DNA from: Limosilactobacillus coleohominis 101-4-CHN
GTDB taxonomy: Bacteria; Bacillota; Bacilli; Lactobacillales; Lactobacillaceae
Reading direction: 5' to 3'
Length of the DNA: 64,000 nt
Assembly (NCBI RefSeq): GCF_000161935.1
Contig: NZ_GG698803.1
Location: forward strand, 144,888-208,887
Positions within the stretch are counted from its first letter, which is position 1, and the number at the start of each line of letters is the position of its first letter. The notes beneath the pieces are model-generated. The model was not told the DNA's origin, did not search any database, and was given only the letters and a program-made list of their open reading frames with translations. This document shows positions 24,552 to 32,938 of the stretch, piece after piece. The position numbers and the translations under genes are program-made.

Positions 24552-27140
24552 TTAATTCTTCCACCAAATAAACCAAGGGTGACGGCGTTCTTGTTGGTCC
24601 ATTCGCTGGTTAACGACGCTTAACAGGGCGAGCATCGAATCGATTAACGACGTCTTTTTACGAAAGACAGTGTATTTTGGAAACCAACATGAAGCATATT
24701 TTTCTTTGTAACGCCGGAGTCCTTGGAATCCGTATAAATGGTAGCCGTATTCGTAGATGAAGTGTGCCACCTTTTCTTCAATAAAGCTGTATTGAGAAGC
24801 ACCCACATTTGCTAGTGGCGCCATCCCTAAATCGAAGTATTGATAGCCTTCTTGCTGGCCATATTGGAACATCGATACAAAAATTTTGTCCATGATGCCA
24901 GATGGTGCATCGCGACGGTGACGCATTAAGTCAATTGTTAATAATTTTTTACCACCGGTTGGCATGAGGGTGGCAAAAGCCACTAATTCACCAGCAGCGG
25001 AGCGGACTAATGCAACTGGTGCTTCATTAATATATTGGGGTGAGAAAAATCCTAAGGAGAATCCTTTTTCGACTTCATGACCTAACCAATCATCTGAAAC
25101 GTTTTTCATTTCTTTCATTAATTGATCGGTAAAGGGCGGTTGAACAATTTTAAAAGTATAGCCTTCGCGGTCAAACTTATGCATCAAGGCACGTTGGGAA
25201 CGTTGTTTTTTACCTGCTAGTGTAAAGTCAGCAAGTTTTACCCATCCGTCTTCACCGGTCTTCATAAAGTCAAAGCCAAATTCGTGCAGGTCAAGTGTTG
25301 TATTGCTATTTACTTCATAGAAGACTAATTGATAGCCATAGCAGTCAGCTTCACGTAAAAATTGTTTGATGGCGGCATTTTTCAGTTCTTGATTACCGAC
25401 CGGGTCCCCCATAATAATTAATTTGTCATTTTTACGCCGGTACATGAAAAAGAGTTGATCATGATCATCAATTTGATAATAGTAAATATTTTTGTCCCGG
25501 AGCAAAGCGAGGTGACTGGTTTCGTTACCACCGAATTCATCGATAATGGCCAAGATCCGTTGTTTGTCTAGTGGTTGTTCGCCAGCAAAAGGATCGTTGC
25601 CTGCCATAAAATAACGGATGATGATGAACATAATGGCAAAGCCAAGAATCAGGCCGATAAAACCAGATAACCATATTTTTTCACCAGGGAATAGTAAAAA
25701 TTGTGGGATAGAATGATTAGCGGCATAGTGCGGAGTATTGATAACTCCCACGATAATATAGAGGATTAAGCTCCCAACAAAGATAATTCCGTCAACTAAA
25801 AACTTTCCCGTGGAATACTGTAACTTTTCACGATAAGGAACGTGCCGCATCAGGAATACGAGAATAAGGATGATAAACAAAAAGATGGTTAGCGTGACGG
25901 TGCCTAAGTTAATAATTGTGTTGGTAATACCGATAACGAGGATAATGACGGTTGGCCAGTAAGCGCGTTTGACTTTGGATTGAAGTCCCCGTGCACAAGC
26001 CAGCATGGCGATTGCAAATAGGATTGTCGTTAGTTGATGGAGGAAGAAGAAGGTAAAGGGATAGAAGCGCTGAAGCAGTCGATTATTATCAGTAAGGTCA
26101 GGAACGGAGGCTGCCAAAAGCATCAAAATTCCGGAAACATACATGAAGCACGTGATGAGCCAATGGGCAGTTTGCCGAGCGATGGATAGGGGGATGTGAT
26201 CAAAGAAATTATCAAATTGGGTAAAGACATGGTGAATGAAGAAAATGGCACCAATGATAATTGGAACAATATAGTAGAAGACCCGAAAAAGTAATAGCCA
26301 AACAACCGTGGTGGCGCGCGGAACGCCTAACATAGTTAATTCAAGCATCATCATGACATCAAAAGATCCGATGGCCCCCGGAAGCATCGACACAACCCCG
26401 AGAACCTGTGCCACTACGTAAAGTGGAAAAACAGCCATTAAGTTAATTTTGACGCCCATTAAGTAACCAATTAGGATAAAAAAGAGGGCAACTAACAGCC
26501 ATTCCAAAGTGGAACTAACCGTGAGCAGTGTTTTGAGTTTAGCAGTTAATCCTTGAAACAGCTTGGAATCATGCCGACGGGTAAAAATAAAGACGATTGG
26601 AAAGTAACAACCGCCCCCAATGAGCCAGATGGCATAACGGTCAAAATGACCACCATCATGAAAGCCGTACATCACAATTAAGGCTAACCAGCAAAGAATG
26701 GAGAGTCCAGCGAGCAAGAAGACCGCAATCTTAGCAATTGCCAGGAGAATTTCATTTCGACGGGCCTCTTTACCATAAAAGTAGGCCCGCAGAGTAGCAC
26801 CTAAGAGTCCGCCGAATCCAGCGATGTTGGTGAGGGTGTTAGTGATCCACCCACTACGGAAGACGTAGAATTTACTAAAGTGACCAGGTAACAGCTTGGT
26901 AATTGCAACATCGTAACCAAGCATTGGCAACACTGCTAAGAGGCCACACAGGGTCATGATTACGACGTTTGCCAAGGACTGATTTTGAATACCGACACTG
27001 ACTTGATGCCAATCCACTTCTTTAAAGAAGTTACTTAAGGCGATCACTACAAAGATGATTACGGAGGCCACAAAAATAGTCTTAATAACTTTAGCGTATT
27101 TATTCCAGATATTGGTTAATTTCTGGATCATGGTTTTCAT
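24552..27140 (-). CDS. mprF: Phosphatidylglycerol lysyltransferase/flippase MprF
   Basis: An 862-residue membrane protein. About 14 hydrophobic segments form the N-terminal flippase region (LPGAIGSFDVMMMLE motif at about 255-270). A soluble C-terminal synthase domain of the DUF2156/GNAT-like fold lies at about 520-840 (IMGDPVGN, DLGMAPLANVG, YEYGYHLYGFQGLRRYKEKY). MprF adds lysine from Lys-tRNA to phosphatidylglycerol and moves the product to the outer leaflet, lowering sensitivity to cationic peptides. The length and domain order are standard. AAGGAG lies before the start. The ClC gene follows. Confidence 0.93.
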   Translation of the reverse strand: MKTMIQKLTNIWNKYAKVIKTIFVASVIIFVVIALSNFFKEVDWHQVSVGIQNQSLANVVIMTLCGLLAVLPMLGYDVAITKLLPGHFSKFYVFRSGWITNTLTNIAGFGGLLGATLRAYFYGKEARRNEILLAIAKIAVFLLAGLSILCWLALIVMYGFHDGGHFDRYAIWLIGGGCYFPIVFIFTRRHDSKLFQGLTAKLKTLLTVSSTLEWLLVALFFILIGYLMGVKINLMAVFPLYVVAQVLGVVSMLPGAIGSFDVMMMLELTMLGVPRATTVVWLLLFRVFYYIVPIIIGAIFFIHHVFTQFDNFFDHIPLSIARQTAHWLITCFMYVSGILMLLAASVPDLTDNNRLLQRFYPFTFFFLHQLTTILFAIAMLACARGLQSKVKRAYWPTVIILVIGITNTIINLGTVTLTIFLFIILILVFLMRHVPYREKLQYSTGKFLVDGIIFVGSLILYIIVGVINTPHYAANHSIPQFLLFPGEKIWLSGFIGLILGFAIMFIIIRYFMAGNDPFAGEQPLDKQRILAIIDEFGGNETSHLALLRDKNIYYYQIDDHDQLFFMYRRKNDKLIIMGDPVGNQELKNAAIKQFLREADCYGYQLVFYEVNSNTTLDLHEFGFDFMKTGEDGWVKLADFTLAGKKQRSQRALMHKFDREGYTFKIVQPPFTDQLMKEMKNVSDDWLGHEVEKGFSLGFFSPQYINEAPVALVRSAAGELVAFATLMPTGGKKLLTIDLMRHRRDAPSGIMDKIFVSMFQYGQQEGYQYFDLGMAPLANVGASQYSFIEEKVAHFIYEYGYHLYGFQGLRRYKEKYASCWFPKYTVFRKKTSLIDSMLALLSVVNQRMDQQERRHPWFIWWKN

Positions 27141-27289
27141 TTTTCACTGACTCCTTCAATAAGCTTACTTCTTTATAATAAAGTAATTAAATGGTAGATA
27201 CCAGTATCACGGATTGTTTCCGGATGAAATTTTGAAAAAACAATTGACGGGGTGGTGAAGTTCACGTATACTACTAATTGTTGTTAAAT

Positions 27290-27364
27290 GGTTCGTTGGT
27301 CTAGTTGGTTTAGGACGCATCCCTGTCACGGATGAGATCACGAGTTCGAGTCTCGTACGGACCG
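27290..27364 (+). tRNA. tRNA-Asp (anticodon GTC)
   Basis: A cloverleaf can be drawn: acceptor GGTTCGT against ACGGACC with one G-T pair, anticodon stem CATCC/GGATG with loop CTGTCAC, T-arm GAGTTCGAGTCTC, discriminator G. CCA is not encoded. A terminator follows at once. Confidence 0.95.
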
Positions 27365-27372
27365 TTATAAAA

Positions 27373-27397
27373 AAGCTGGGTGTTACCCAGCTTTTTT
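27373..27397 (+). terminator. Terminator after tRNA-Asp
   Basis: AAGCTGGGT and ACCCAGCTT flank GTT and are followed by a T-run. The A-run on the left would also let it act on the opposite strand. Confidence 0.88.
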
Positions 27398-27421
27398 AAT
27401 ACCATTAATGAGGAAATAATG

Positions 27422-28315
27422 ATGGAAAATACATGGCAATATCATGGTACTAGTCCGATTAAGATCAAGCGCTACTTGAGTCAATTGGGGATGGGCCACC
27501 GGCTGTTTAATGATATTAAAAATGGGGATGGTCAGTTTTTAGTTGACCATCGTCATGTCCGGCCGACGACCCAGGTGCTACCGAATCAAACCTTAACCAT
27601 TCAGGTGGATGCTGAAACGCCAGATCCAACGGTCCAAAGTAGTAGTCAACCATTGACGATCGTCTACGAAGACGCCAATTGGTTAGTAATTAATAAACCA
27701 ACGGGGATTGCATCTATTCCGGGACCAACAGAAGATAACGGTACAATTTTAAACCGGGTTAAAGGGTATTTAGAAAAAAACGAAGATCCTAATCAACGGC
27801 CGCATTTAATTACTCGCTTGGACAAGTACACGAGTGGGCTATTATTAGTTGCAAAACATCGGGTGGCTTCTAGTATGATTAGCCAGCAAGTAGAAAAGCA
27901 TACCATGCAAAAGCGCTATCTCGCAGTAGTTGCTGGTAAGCTTACGAAGCAGCATGGAGTAATTGATCAACCAATTAAACGGGTGGCCGGCCAGACAGCC
28001 CGCATCATTGACCCAGCCGGTCAACCAGCTCGGACGGAATATTGGTGTCAACAGACCAATGAAGACTACAGTCTGGTTCAATTACAACTTCATAGTGGGC
28101 GGACCCATCAAATTCGGGTACATATGAGTTTTATTGGTCATCCGCTTGTTGGTGATCATCTTTATGGCGGACCATTGGAAATAGCTCATCATCAAGTTTT
28201 ACATGCTAGTACATTAAGTTTTCGAGATCCGTTTACAGAACAACAATTACAATTTCAAGCACCAATGTCAAAAGCACAACAAGCATTATTGAAGCAATTA
28301 AAGTTGACTAAGTAA
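27422..28315 (+). CDS. RluA family pseudouridine synthase
   Basis: A 297-residue enzyme that converts uridine to pseudouridine in rRNA or tRNA. The catalytic motif RLDKYTSGLLLVAK is present, as are IASIPGPTEDNGT and HSGRTHQIRVHMSFIGHPLVGDHLYGG. An S4-like N-terminal part is short and divergent. Two ATG codons at 27419 and 27422 are possible; AGGA is better spaced to the second. The target position cannot be told from sequence. Confidence 0.9.
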   Translation: MENTWQYHGTSPIKIKRYLSQLGMGHRLFNDIKNGDGQFLVDHRHVRPTTQVLPNQTLTIQVDAETPDPTVQSSSQPLTIVYEDANWLVINKPTGIASIPGPTEDNGTILNRVKGYLEKNEDPNQRPHLITRLDKYTSGLLLVAKHRVASSMISQQVEKHTMQKRYLAVVAGKLTKQHGVIDQPIKRVAGQTARIIDPAGQPARTEYWCQQTNEDYSLVQLQLHSGRTHQIRVHMSFIGHPLVGDHLYGGPLEIAHHQVLHASTLSFRDPFTEQQLQFQAPMSKAQQALLKQLKLTK

Positions 28316-28345
28316 AAAGGAGCACCGGTTTGCGGTGCTCCTTTT
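28314..28345 (+). terminator. Terminator after the pseudouridine synthase gene
   Basis: AAAAGGAGCACCG and CGGTGCTCCTTTT are perfect arms with a short loop and a T-run; the structure is symmetric and may serve both strands. Confidence 0.88.
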
Positions 28346-28387
28346 AATCGTTATTGGAGAAGTTTGTTAATTAGTTGACCTTGAAAT

Positions 28388-29046
28388 TCAAGCTGCGCTT
28401 GTTGACTGATTTGCTTTATTTTCTGGGGGGTCACGAGTATTAGCAGCGGCAACCTTTTGCTGTACATAGGTGGTCATTTGCTGCTTGAGTGCAGATGTTG
28501 TTTGATTTGAATTATTCATGCGCTTTTTTAATTGGTTGGCTTGTTTAACAGTGAGCCGAACGTAGCCCTTTGGATAATAAAGGGTATTTGTCCGGTGAAT
28601 CAGTTTATTCTGCATACCAGTTCCAATGAACAAGAATTTGTAAAATCCATTTTGGTAACGCCATCGGGTTTCCGTAGTAGTTAAATAGGCGGTGTTAGTG
28701 GTACTGATTTTGGTTTGACTATAAGTCCGTTCATTCGCTTGAGTATGAATCGTCTTGCCCTGATTGGGAGTGGTTTTGTAAATAAAGACATTATCTTTAC
28801 CAGAAGTACCAACGGGTTGGTACAAATTAATCGGCAAATTTTTTCCCGCTGCTGAGTAAATGCGTTGTGACTTAGTGATGGTCACTTTTTCATTCCCCAA
28901 TGATGGGAGTAATTAGCGGTGACGCCCACCGTGGTCAGGACGAACAGGATCGCAAAAATGATCACGCCAACGCGTCGGCCCCTTTTTAGGAACATTGAAG
29001 AGAGGTAGAGGCCGACGGCCATGATAAATGAAAGATAGATGAGCAT
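28388..29046 (-). pseudogene. DUF4811-like membrane protein gene, frameshifted at an A-run
   Basis: From an ATG at 29046, overlapping the MFS stop by one base, the frame gives two hydrophobic segments (LIYLSFIMAVGLYLSSM and VGVIIFAILFVLTTVGVTA) and stops after GMKK at about 28882. The next frame continues at once with KVTITKSQRIYSAAG to 28388. A single extra A in the AAAAA run at 28886-28890 would fuse both into about 219 residues. That is the layout I recall for DUF4811 proteins paired with lactobacillar MFS drug exporters. The downstream frame could only restart from a TTG at 28900. Its function is unknown. A real mutation, slippage or a sequencing error are all possible. Confidence 0.78.
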
Positions 29047-30527
29047 TAATCATTGACCTCCTTATTGATTAGTAAATCGTGTGCATTCTGATTTTTCAGT
29101 AAGAACGTTGCTAGAAAACCAATGAGAGAGAAGGCAACGGCAAACCAGAATGAAGCTTGATACCCTTTGAGCGTCGCATTAATCATCGCTGACTTGTATT
29201 GTAGTGGGGCACTCGTTAGGAGTGACTTAGCTGGTTGCGCATGCTTAGTAACGTTAGTCAATACCGACATAAGGATAGCCGTCCCAACGGAAGTTGCAAC
29301 TTGCCGCATTGTGTTGTTGACAGCGGTCCCGTGGGCAATTAATGACAGTGGAAGGGCGTTCATGCCTGAAGTGGTGACGGGCATCATTACCATGGAAATC
29401 CCAAACATCCGAATCCCGTAGAGAATTACGATGTCAACGGTTGGTGTATCTCGGTTAACGAATGCAAATGGCAGGGTCCCGATTAGCAAGATGAACATTC
29501 CAGTTGAAGCTAGGCGACGCGCACCATAGCGGTCAAAGAGGTTCCCAGTAATCGGGCTCATGGCACCCATGAATAAGGCACCAAACAGTAAGGTTAATCC
29601 CGAATGGAAAGCAGAAAGGCCATGCACAATTTGGAGATACATTGGAATAACTAATTCTACGGCAACCATGGCCATCATTGTAATCGAACTTAGAACGGTG
29701 GCTAAAGAAAATTCAAAAGTCTTGAAGACACGGAAATCTAAGAAACGATTTTCAAGATGATTCTGGCGAAGAATTAGGACCCCGACTAGTATAAAACCAA
29801 CGATAATGGTGATGATTACTTCAGGATCGAGCCAGCCCTTATCGCCAACGGTAGAAAATCCGTAGAGCATACTACCGAAGCCAATCGTTGAAACGATTAA
29901 TGATGGTAGGTCCAGTTTAGGATGGCTAGTTTGGATGACACTCTTTACAAGAAATGGTGCCAAGATAATGACTACCGCGACGATTGGGATAATCATTGCA
30001 AAAAGGTATCGCCATGAGTAATTGTCAATTACCCATCCAGATAAAGATGGGCCAATCGCAGGGGCAAGACCAATTACTAATCCGTTAATCCCCATCGCTG
30101 CACCACGGTGTTCTGGTGGGAAGATTGTCAGCATAATAGTCTGCATTAGTGGCATCGTAATGCCAACGCCCACCGCTTGAATCAAACGCGCAATCAGGAG
30201 CGTGGCAAAATTTGGTGCGAGCCACGCAATAATGGTACCAAGTTCAAAAATAATCATTGCCGACATGTACAGTAACTTGGTATTAAAACGATTGCTTAAA
30301 TAAGCACTGACCGGAATCATAATCCCATTTACCATTAAAAAGCCTGTAGTTAGCCATTGAACTGTCGAAGTATTCACGTTAAAAGCATTCATTAATGCTG
30401 GAAAGGCAGTTGCCAAAATGGTCTGGTTTAAAAAGGTACAAAATGAGCCGATTAGCAAAATTGCCACCATGAGTGGCCGATTATATGGTTGGCCATTAAT
30501 ATCGATAGGTTGATCTTGAGTAGCCAA
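29046..30527 (-). CDS. MFS multidrug transporter, DHA2 (EmrB/LmrB-like)
   Basis: A 493-residue major facilitator of the 14-segment DHA2 drug:H+ antiporter group. Motifs include ILATAFPALMNAFNVNTSTVQWLTTGF, the motif A-like LSNRFNTKLLY loop and motif C-type IGLAPAIGPSLSGWVID. It would export hydrophobic toxic compounds. It is divergent from a MerR regulator and shares a palindromic promoter region with it. The downstream partner gene overlaps it by one base (TAATG) but is frameshifted. Confidence 0.9.
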   Translation of the reverse strand: MATQDQPIDINGQPYNRPLMVAILLIGSFCTFLNQTILATAFPALMNAFNVNTSTVQWLTTGFLMVNGIMIPVSAYLSNRFNTKLLYMSAMIIFELGTIIAWLAPNFATLLIARLIQAVGVGITMPLMQTIMLTIFPPEHRGAAMGINGLVIGLAPAIGPSLSGWVIDNYSWRYLFAMIIPIVAVVIILAPFLVKSVIQTSHPKLDLPSLIVSTIGFGSMLYGFSTVGDKGWLDPEVIITIIVGFILVGVLILRQNHLENRFLDFRVFKTFEFSLATVLSSITMMAMVAVELVIPMYLQIVHGLSAFHSGLTLLFGALFMGAMSPITGNLFDRYGARRLASTGMFILLIGTLPFAFVNRDTPTVDIVILYGIRMFGISMVMMPVTTSGMNALPLSLIAHGTAVNNTMRQVATSVGTAILMSVLTNVTKHAQPAKSLLTSAPLQYKSAMINATLKGYQASFWFAVAFSLIGFLATFLLKNQNAHDLLINKEVND

Positions 30528-30560
30528 TTAAACCCCTTCTTTCTTTTCACAGTATTTATC

Positions 30561-30623
30561 AATATAAGATTATTTGGTCTAATTGTCAAATTATTTGACA
30601 AAGAGATCAAAAAAAGTGATACT
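30561..30623. promoter_or_regulatory. Divergent MFS/MerR promoters with a shared 19-bp palindrome
   Basis: TTGTCAAAT, one T and ATTTGACAA (30583-30601) form a perfect palindrome. It contains a TTGACA on each strand. On the plus strand TTGACA (30595-30600), 17 bases and GATACT (30618-30623) form the MerR-gene promoter. On the minus strand TTGACA, 17 bases and TATATT (30561-30566) form the MFS promoter. A regulator on the palindrome would block both -35 boxes. Confidence 0.75.
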
Positions 30624-30657
30624 CATTATATCAACACAAAAGTTCGGAGGGAAAGCT

Positions 30658-31101
30658 ATGAGTTCAATGGTAAATGAATTGCGCAGGGTCTTCTTTGACG
30701 ATCGGTTATTAATCACACTTAGCGAATTATGTGAAGCTAGCGAAGTTTCACCAAGTCAAATTCGTTATTGGGAAAAGAAGGGGTATATCCATTCGCGGCA
30801 GAATCAGAAAAATCAAAGCCATAAATACACGTTAAGGACTCTGGCAACGGTTGCTGGAATTAAATTTTACTTGGATCAAGGGTTTACTTTGGCAACCGCA
30901 TTTCAAAAACAAAACCAGCAACGGGATCTTCATCAAAGTGTGAAGACGTTTATGATGAAAAGAATTCATGACGTCCAGGAAAAAAGTAATCAGGTCGAAA
31001 TTGATTTGGGAGTGGTGGCTAACGCCCCGGGCAAACGAGTAGTGGCAATCGTTGATCAGGATGGTGAAACTCAGCTAGTTTTACGGGAGCAACAGAATTA
31101 A
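30658..31101 (+). CDS. MerR family transcriptional regulator
   Basis: A 147-residue regulator. The N-terminal MerR helix-turn-helix is at about residues 16-80 (ITLSELCEASEVSPSQIRYWEKKGYI and KYTLRTLATVAGIKFYLDQGFTL), followed by a short coiled region and a C-terminal segment of unknown fold. It has no Cys, so it is not a thiol metal sensor. The frame opens upstream at 30583, but GGAGG is spaced for the ATG at 30658. It is divergent from the MFS drug exporter and probably controls it and itself through the palindrome between them. Confidence 0.88.
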   Translation: MSSMVNELRRVFFDDRLLITLSELCEASEVSPSQIRYWEKKGYIHSRQNQKNQSHKYTLRTLATVAGIKFYLDQGFTLATAFQKQNQQRDLHQSVKTFMMKRIHDVQEKSNQVEIDLGVVANAPGKRVVAIVDQDGETQLVLREQQN

Positions 31102-31169
31102 TTTAACGAAATCGTTTTCATGGTGTTATTCTAGACATAACAAGATTAACTTGAAAGGGTATGACAATT

Positions 31170-31514
31170 GTGAGTGAGCAATTAGTTAATTATACAGATT
31201 TAACTGCGGATGCCCAAAAGCAGGCCCGCCAAGATTTTATTAACTATTACGTTCGTGAATTTAAAAATGATAATTTAGAGGTAATTTCCAATTTGGCTGA
31301 TGATCGCGATTTGGCAATGATTAACCACTTGCTTGGTGAAAATAGTTACCAAACTGTTGACCAATTGGCACCGCTAAGTGCGCGGATGGTTGGCTCGTCA
31401 TTTGATCGGGTGTTAGCAAAACTCGATATGCAATATCAACCAAACGGTGAAGCAGCAAAAACGTGGACGGCTTGGGAAAAAGCAATTCATGAACAATTAC
31501 CGGTTGAAGATTAG
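31170..31514 (+). CDS. Hypothetical protein, 114 residues
   Basis: A small acidic soluble protein without membrane segments or a motif that I recognise (SEQLVNYTDLTADAQKQARQDFI at the N terminus). It is probably all-helical. AAAGGG at 31154 is 10 bases from the GTG at 31170 and only 1 base from the in-frame ATG at 31161, so the GTG start is preferred. A good promoter-like gap precedes it and a terminator follows, so it looks monocistronic. Confidence 0.72.
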   Translation: MSEQLVNYTDLTADAQKQARQDFINYYVREFKNDNLEVISNLADDRDLAMINHLLGENSYQTVDQLAPLSARMVGSSFDRVLAKLDMQYQPNGEAAKTWTAWEKAIHEQLPVED

Positions 31515-31524
31515 TTGTGAATGT

Positions 31525-31564
31525 AAGAGTGTGGCAATTTGGCGCCCCACTCTTTTGTTTTTTA
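31525..31564 (+). terminator. Terminator after the 114-residue gene
   Basis: AAGAGTGTGGC pairs with GCCCCACTCTT with one mismatch; a T-rich stretch follows. Confidence 0.78.
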
Positions 31565-31585
31565 ATAAGGGTAAGGAATAGTTAA

Positions 31586-32752
31586 ATGGAGAAAACAAAA
31601 GTATATAGTCGAGATGTTGTGCTGGTGATGGCCGCTTCGTTCTTTTTTATGTTCAGTACAATGTTTGTGACCCCATTAATGAATGGCTATGCTAGGAGCT
31701 TAGGTGCCGGGCCAACACTGGCCGGAGTAATCGTTGGTATTATGAGTATTGCTGCGATGTTTCTCCGCCCGGTCGCGGGAAATCTAACGGACCGTTTTTC
31801 AAAGTATGGTTTGTCATTTATCGGCGGAATCTTGATTCTGGTTGGTGTCTTAGGTTATGTGATAACTCCGAATAGTCAATTACTGTTGGTCTTTCGCCTC
31901 ATTAACGGTACCGGGTACGTTCTGGATACCGTTTGTATGACGACTTGGCTGGCGTACTTAGTACCACGGGAACACGTTGGTGAAGCAATGGGCTTTTATG
32001 GACTAATGAATGCTCTGGCGATGGCCATTGGTCCCGCAATTTCGATTAACATTTACCAGAAGGTGGGCTTCCGGGTTGCCATGCTTTTTTCTGCGGTGGC
32101 GGCATTATTAATGGTGATAATGATTCAATTTGTTGGTCAAAAGGGCCAACCAATCAGCACGGCTCACCACAAACAGACGTTTAAAATAATTCAGTGGGAT
32201 GCCTTACCGGTCGCAATCTTGATTACGCTCTTTGCGTTGCCTTATTTTGCAACCCAAGCTGATATAGTGACGTATGTGGCTCAACGCCGGTTAGATGTGG
32301 CAGTTGGTGCTTACTTCTTGATTTATGCCGTAATTTTATTGGTTCTGCGTATCGCGCTTAAAAATTTATTTGATACGGTTAAGTTTGGTTGGTGGTTGTT
32401 AGCCAGTACGGCAGCAATGGTTTTTTACTTAATTATGTTGGCGATGATGCACAATAATTGGCAAATGGCTTTGGGAGCTGCTGGCATGGCAGTTGGTTAC
32501 GGAATCATTTATTCTGTTCTTCAATCAACAGCCTTGTTATTGGCTCCATTAAACGAACAAGGATTAGCATCATCAACATTTTATCTGGGTCTAGATATCG
32601 CAATGTCACTAGGACCCATTATGGGTGGCGTTATTGATAGTGCCTTACCAGTTCGGTGGTACTATCCAGTAATGATGCTATTAGTACCCATTATTATCGT
32701 TGTTTATCTGCTTTATCACCGTTCATTAAATGAAGCAATCCACAATCATTAA
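31586..32752 (+). CDS. MFS transporter, 12-segment
   Basis: A 388-residue major facilitator with about 12 hydrophobic segments. The motif A region is RPVAGNLTDRFSKYG, and the second half begins at about residue 200. Similar proteins are annotated as drug or metabolite exporters. No substrate can be assigned. AAGG precedes the start. No paired regulator is adjacent. Confidence 0.85.
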   Translation: MEKTKVYSRDVVLVMAASFFFMFSTMFVTPLMNGYARSLGAGPTLAGVIVGIMSIAAMFLRPVAGNLTDRFSKYGLSFIGGILILVGVLGYVITPNSQLLLVFRLINGTGYVLDTVCMTTWLAYLVPREHVGEAMGFYGLMNALAMAIGPAISINIYQKVGFRVAMLFSAVAALLMVIMIQFVGQKGQPISTAHHKQTFKIIQWDALPVAILITLFALPYFATQADIVTYVAQRRLDVAVGAYFLIYAVILLVLRIALKNLFDTVKFGWWLLASTAAMVFYLIMLAMMHNNWQMALGAAGMAVGYGIIYSVLQSTALLLAPLNEQGLASSTFYLGLDIAMSLGPIMGGVIDSALPVRWYYPVMMLLVPIIIVVYLLYHRSLNEAIHNH

Positions 32753-32938
32753 GACAAGGTTCTTCTCAAGAAATCACACTTGTGGTAAACTAACACTAGT
32801 TACTTTGAACGGAAAAATATAACGAGTTTGTTTCACATATTAATCAATTCAGTAGCCAGTGATCTAAGGCTGCTCTTTTGCCGTACCCTTTTTGGGTAAT
32901 ACATACAAGTTATAAAATAAAGATAAAGGGAAGGTATT

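Noticed and set aside
32753-32938. A riboswitch or T-box in the RNase J leader
   Set aside because: Only a small TACCC/GGGTA hairpin is seen; no T-box or riboswitch core motif.
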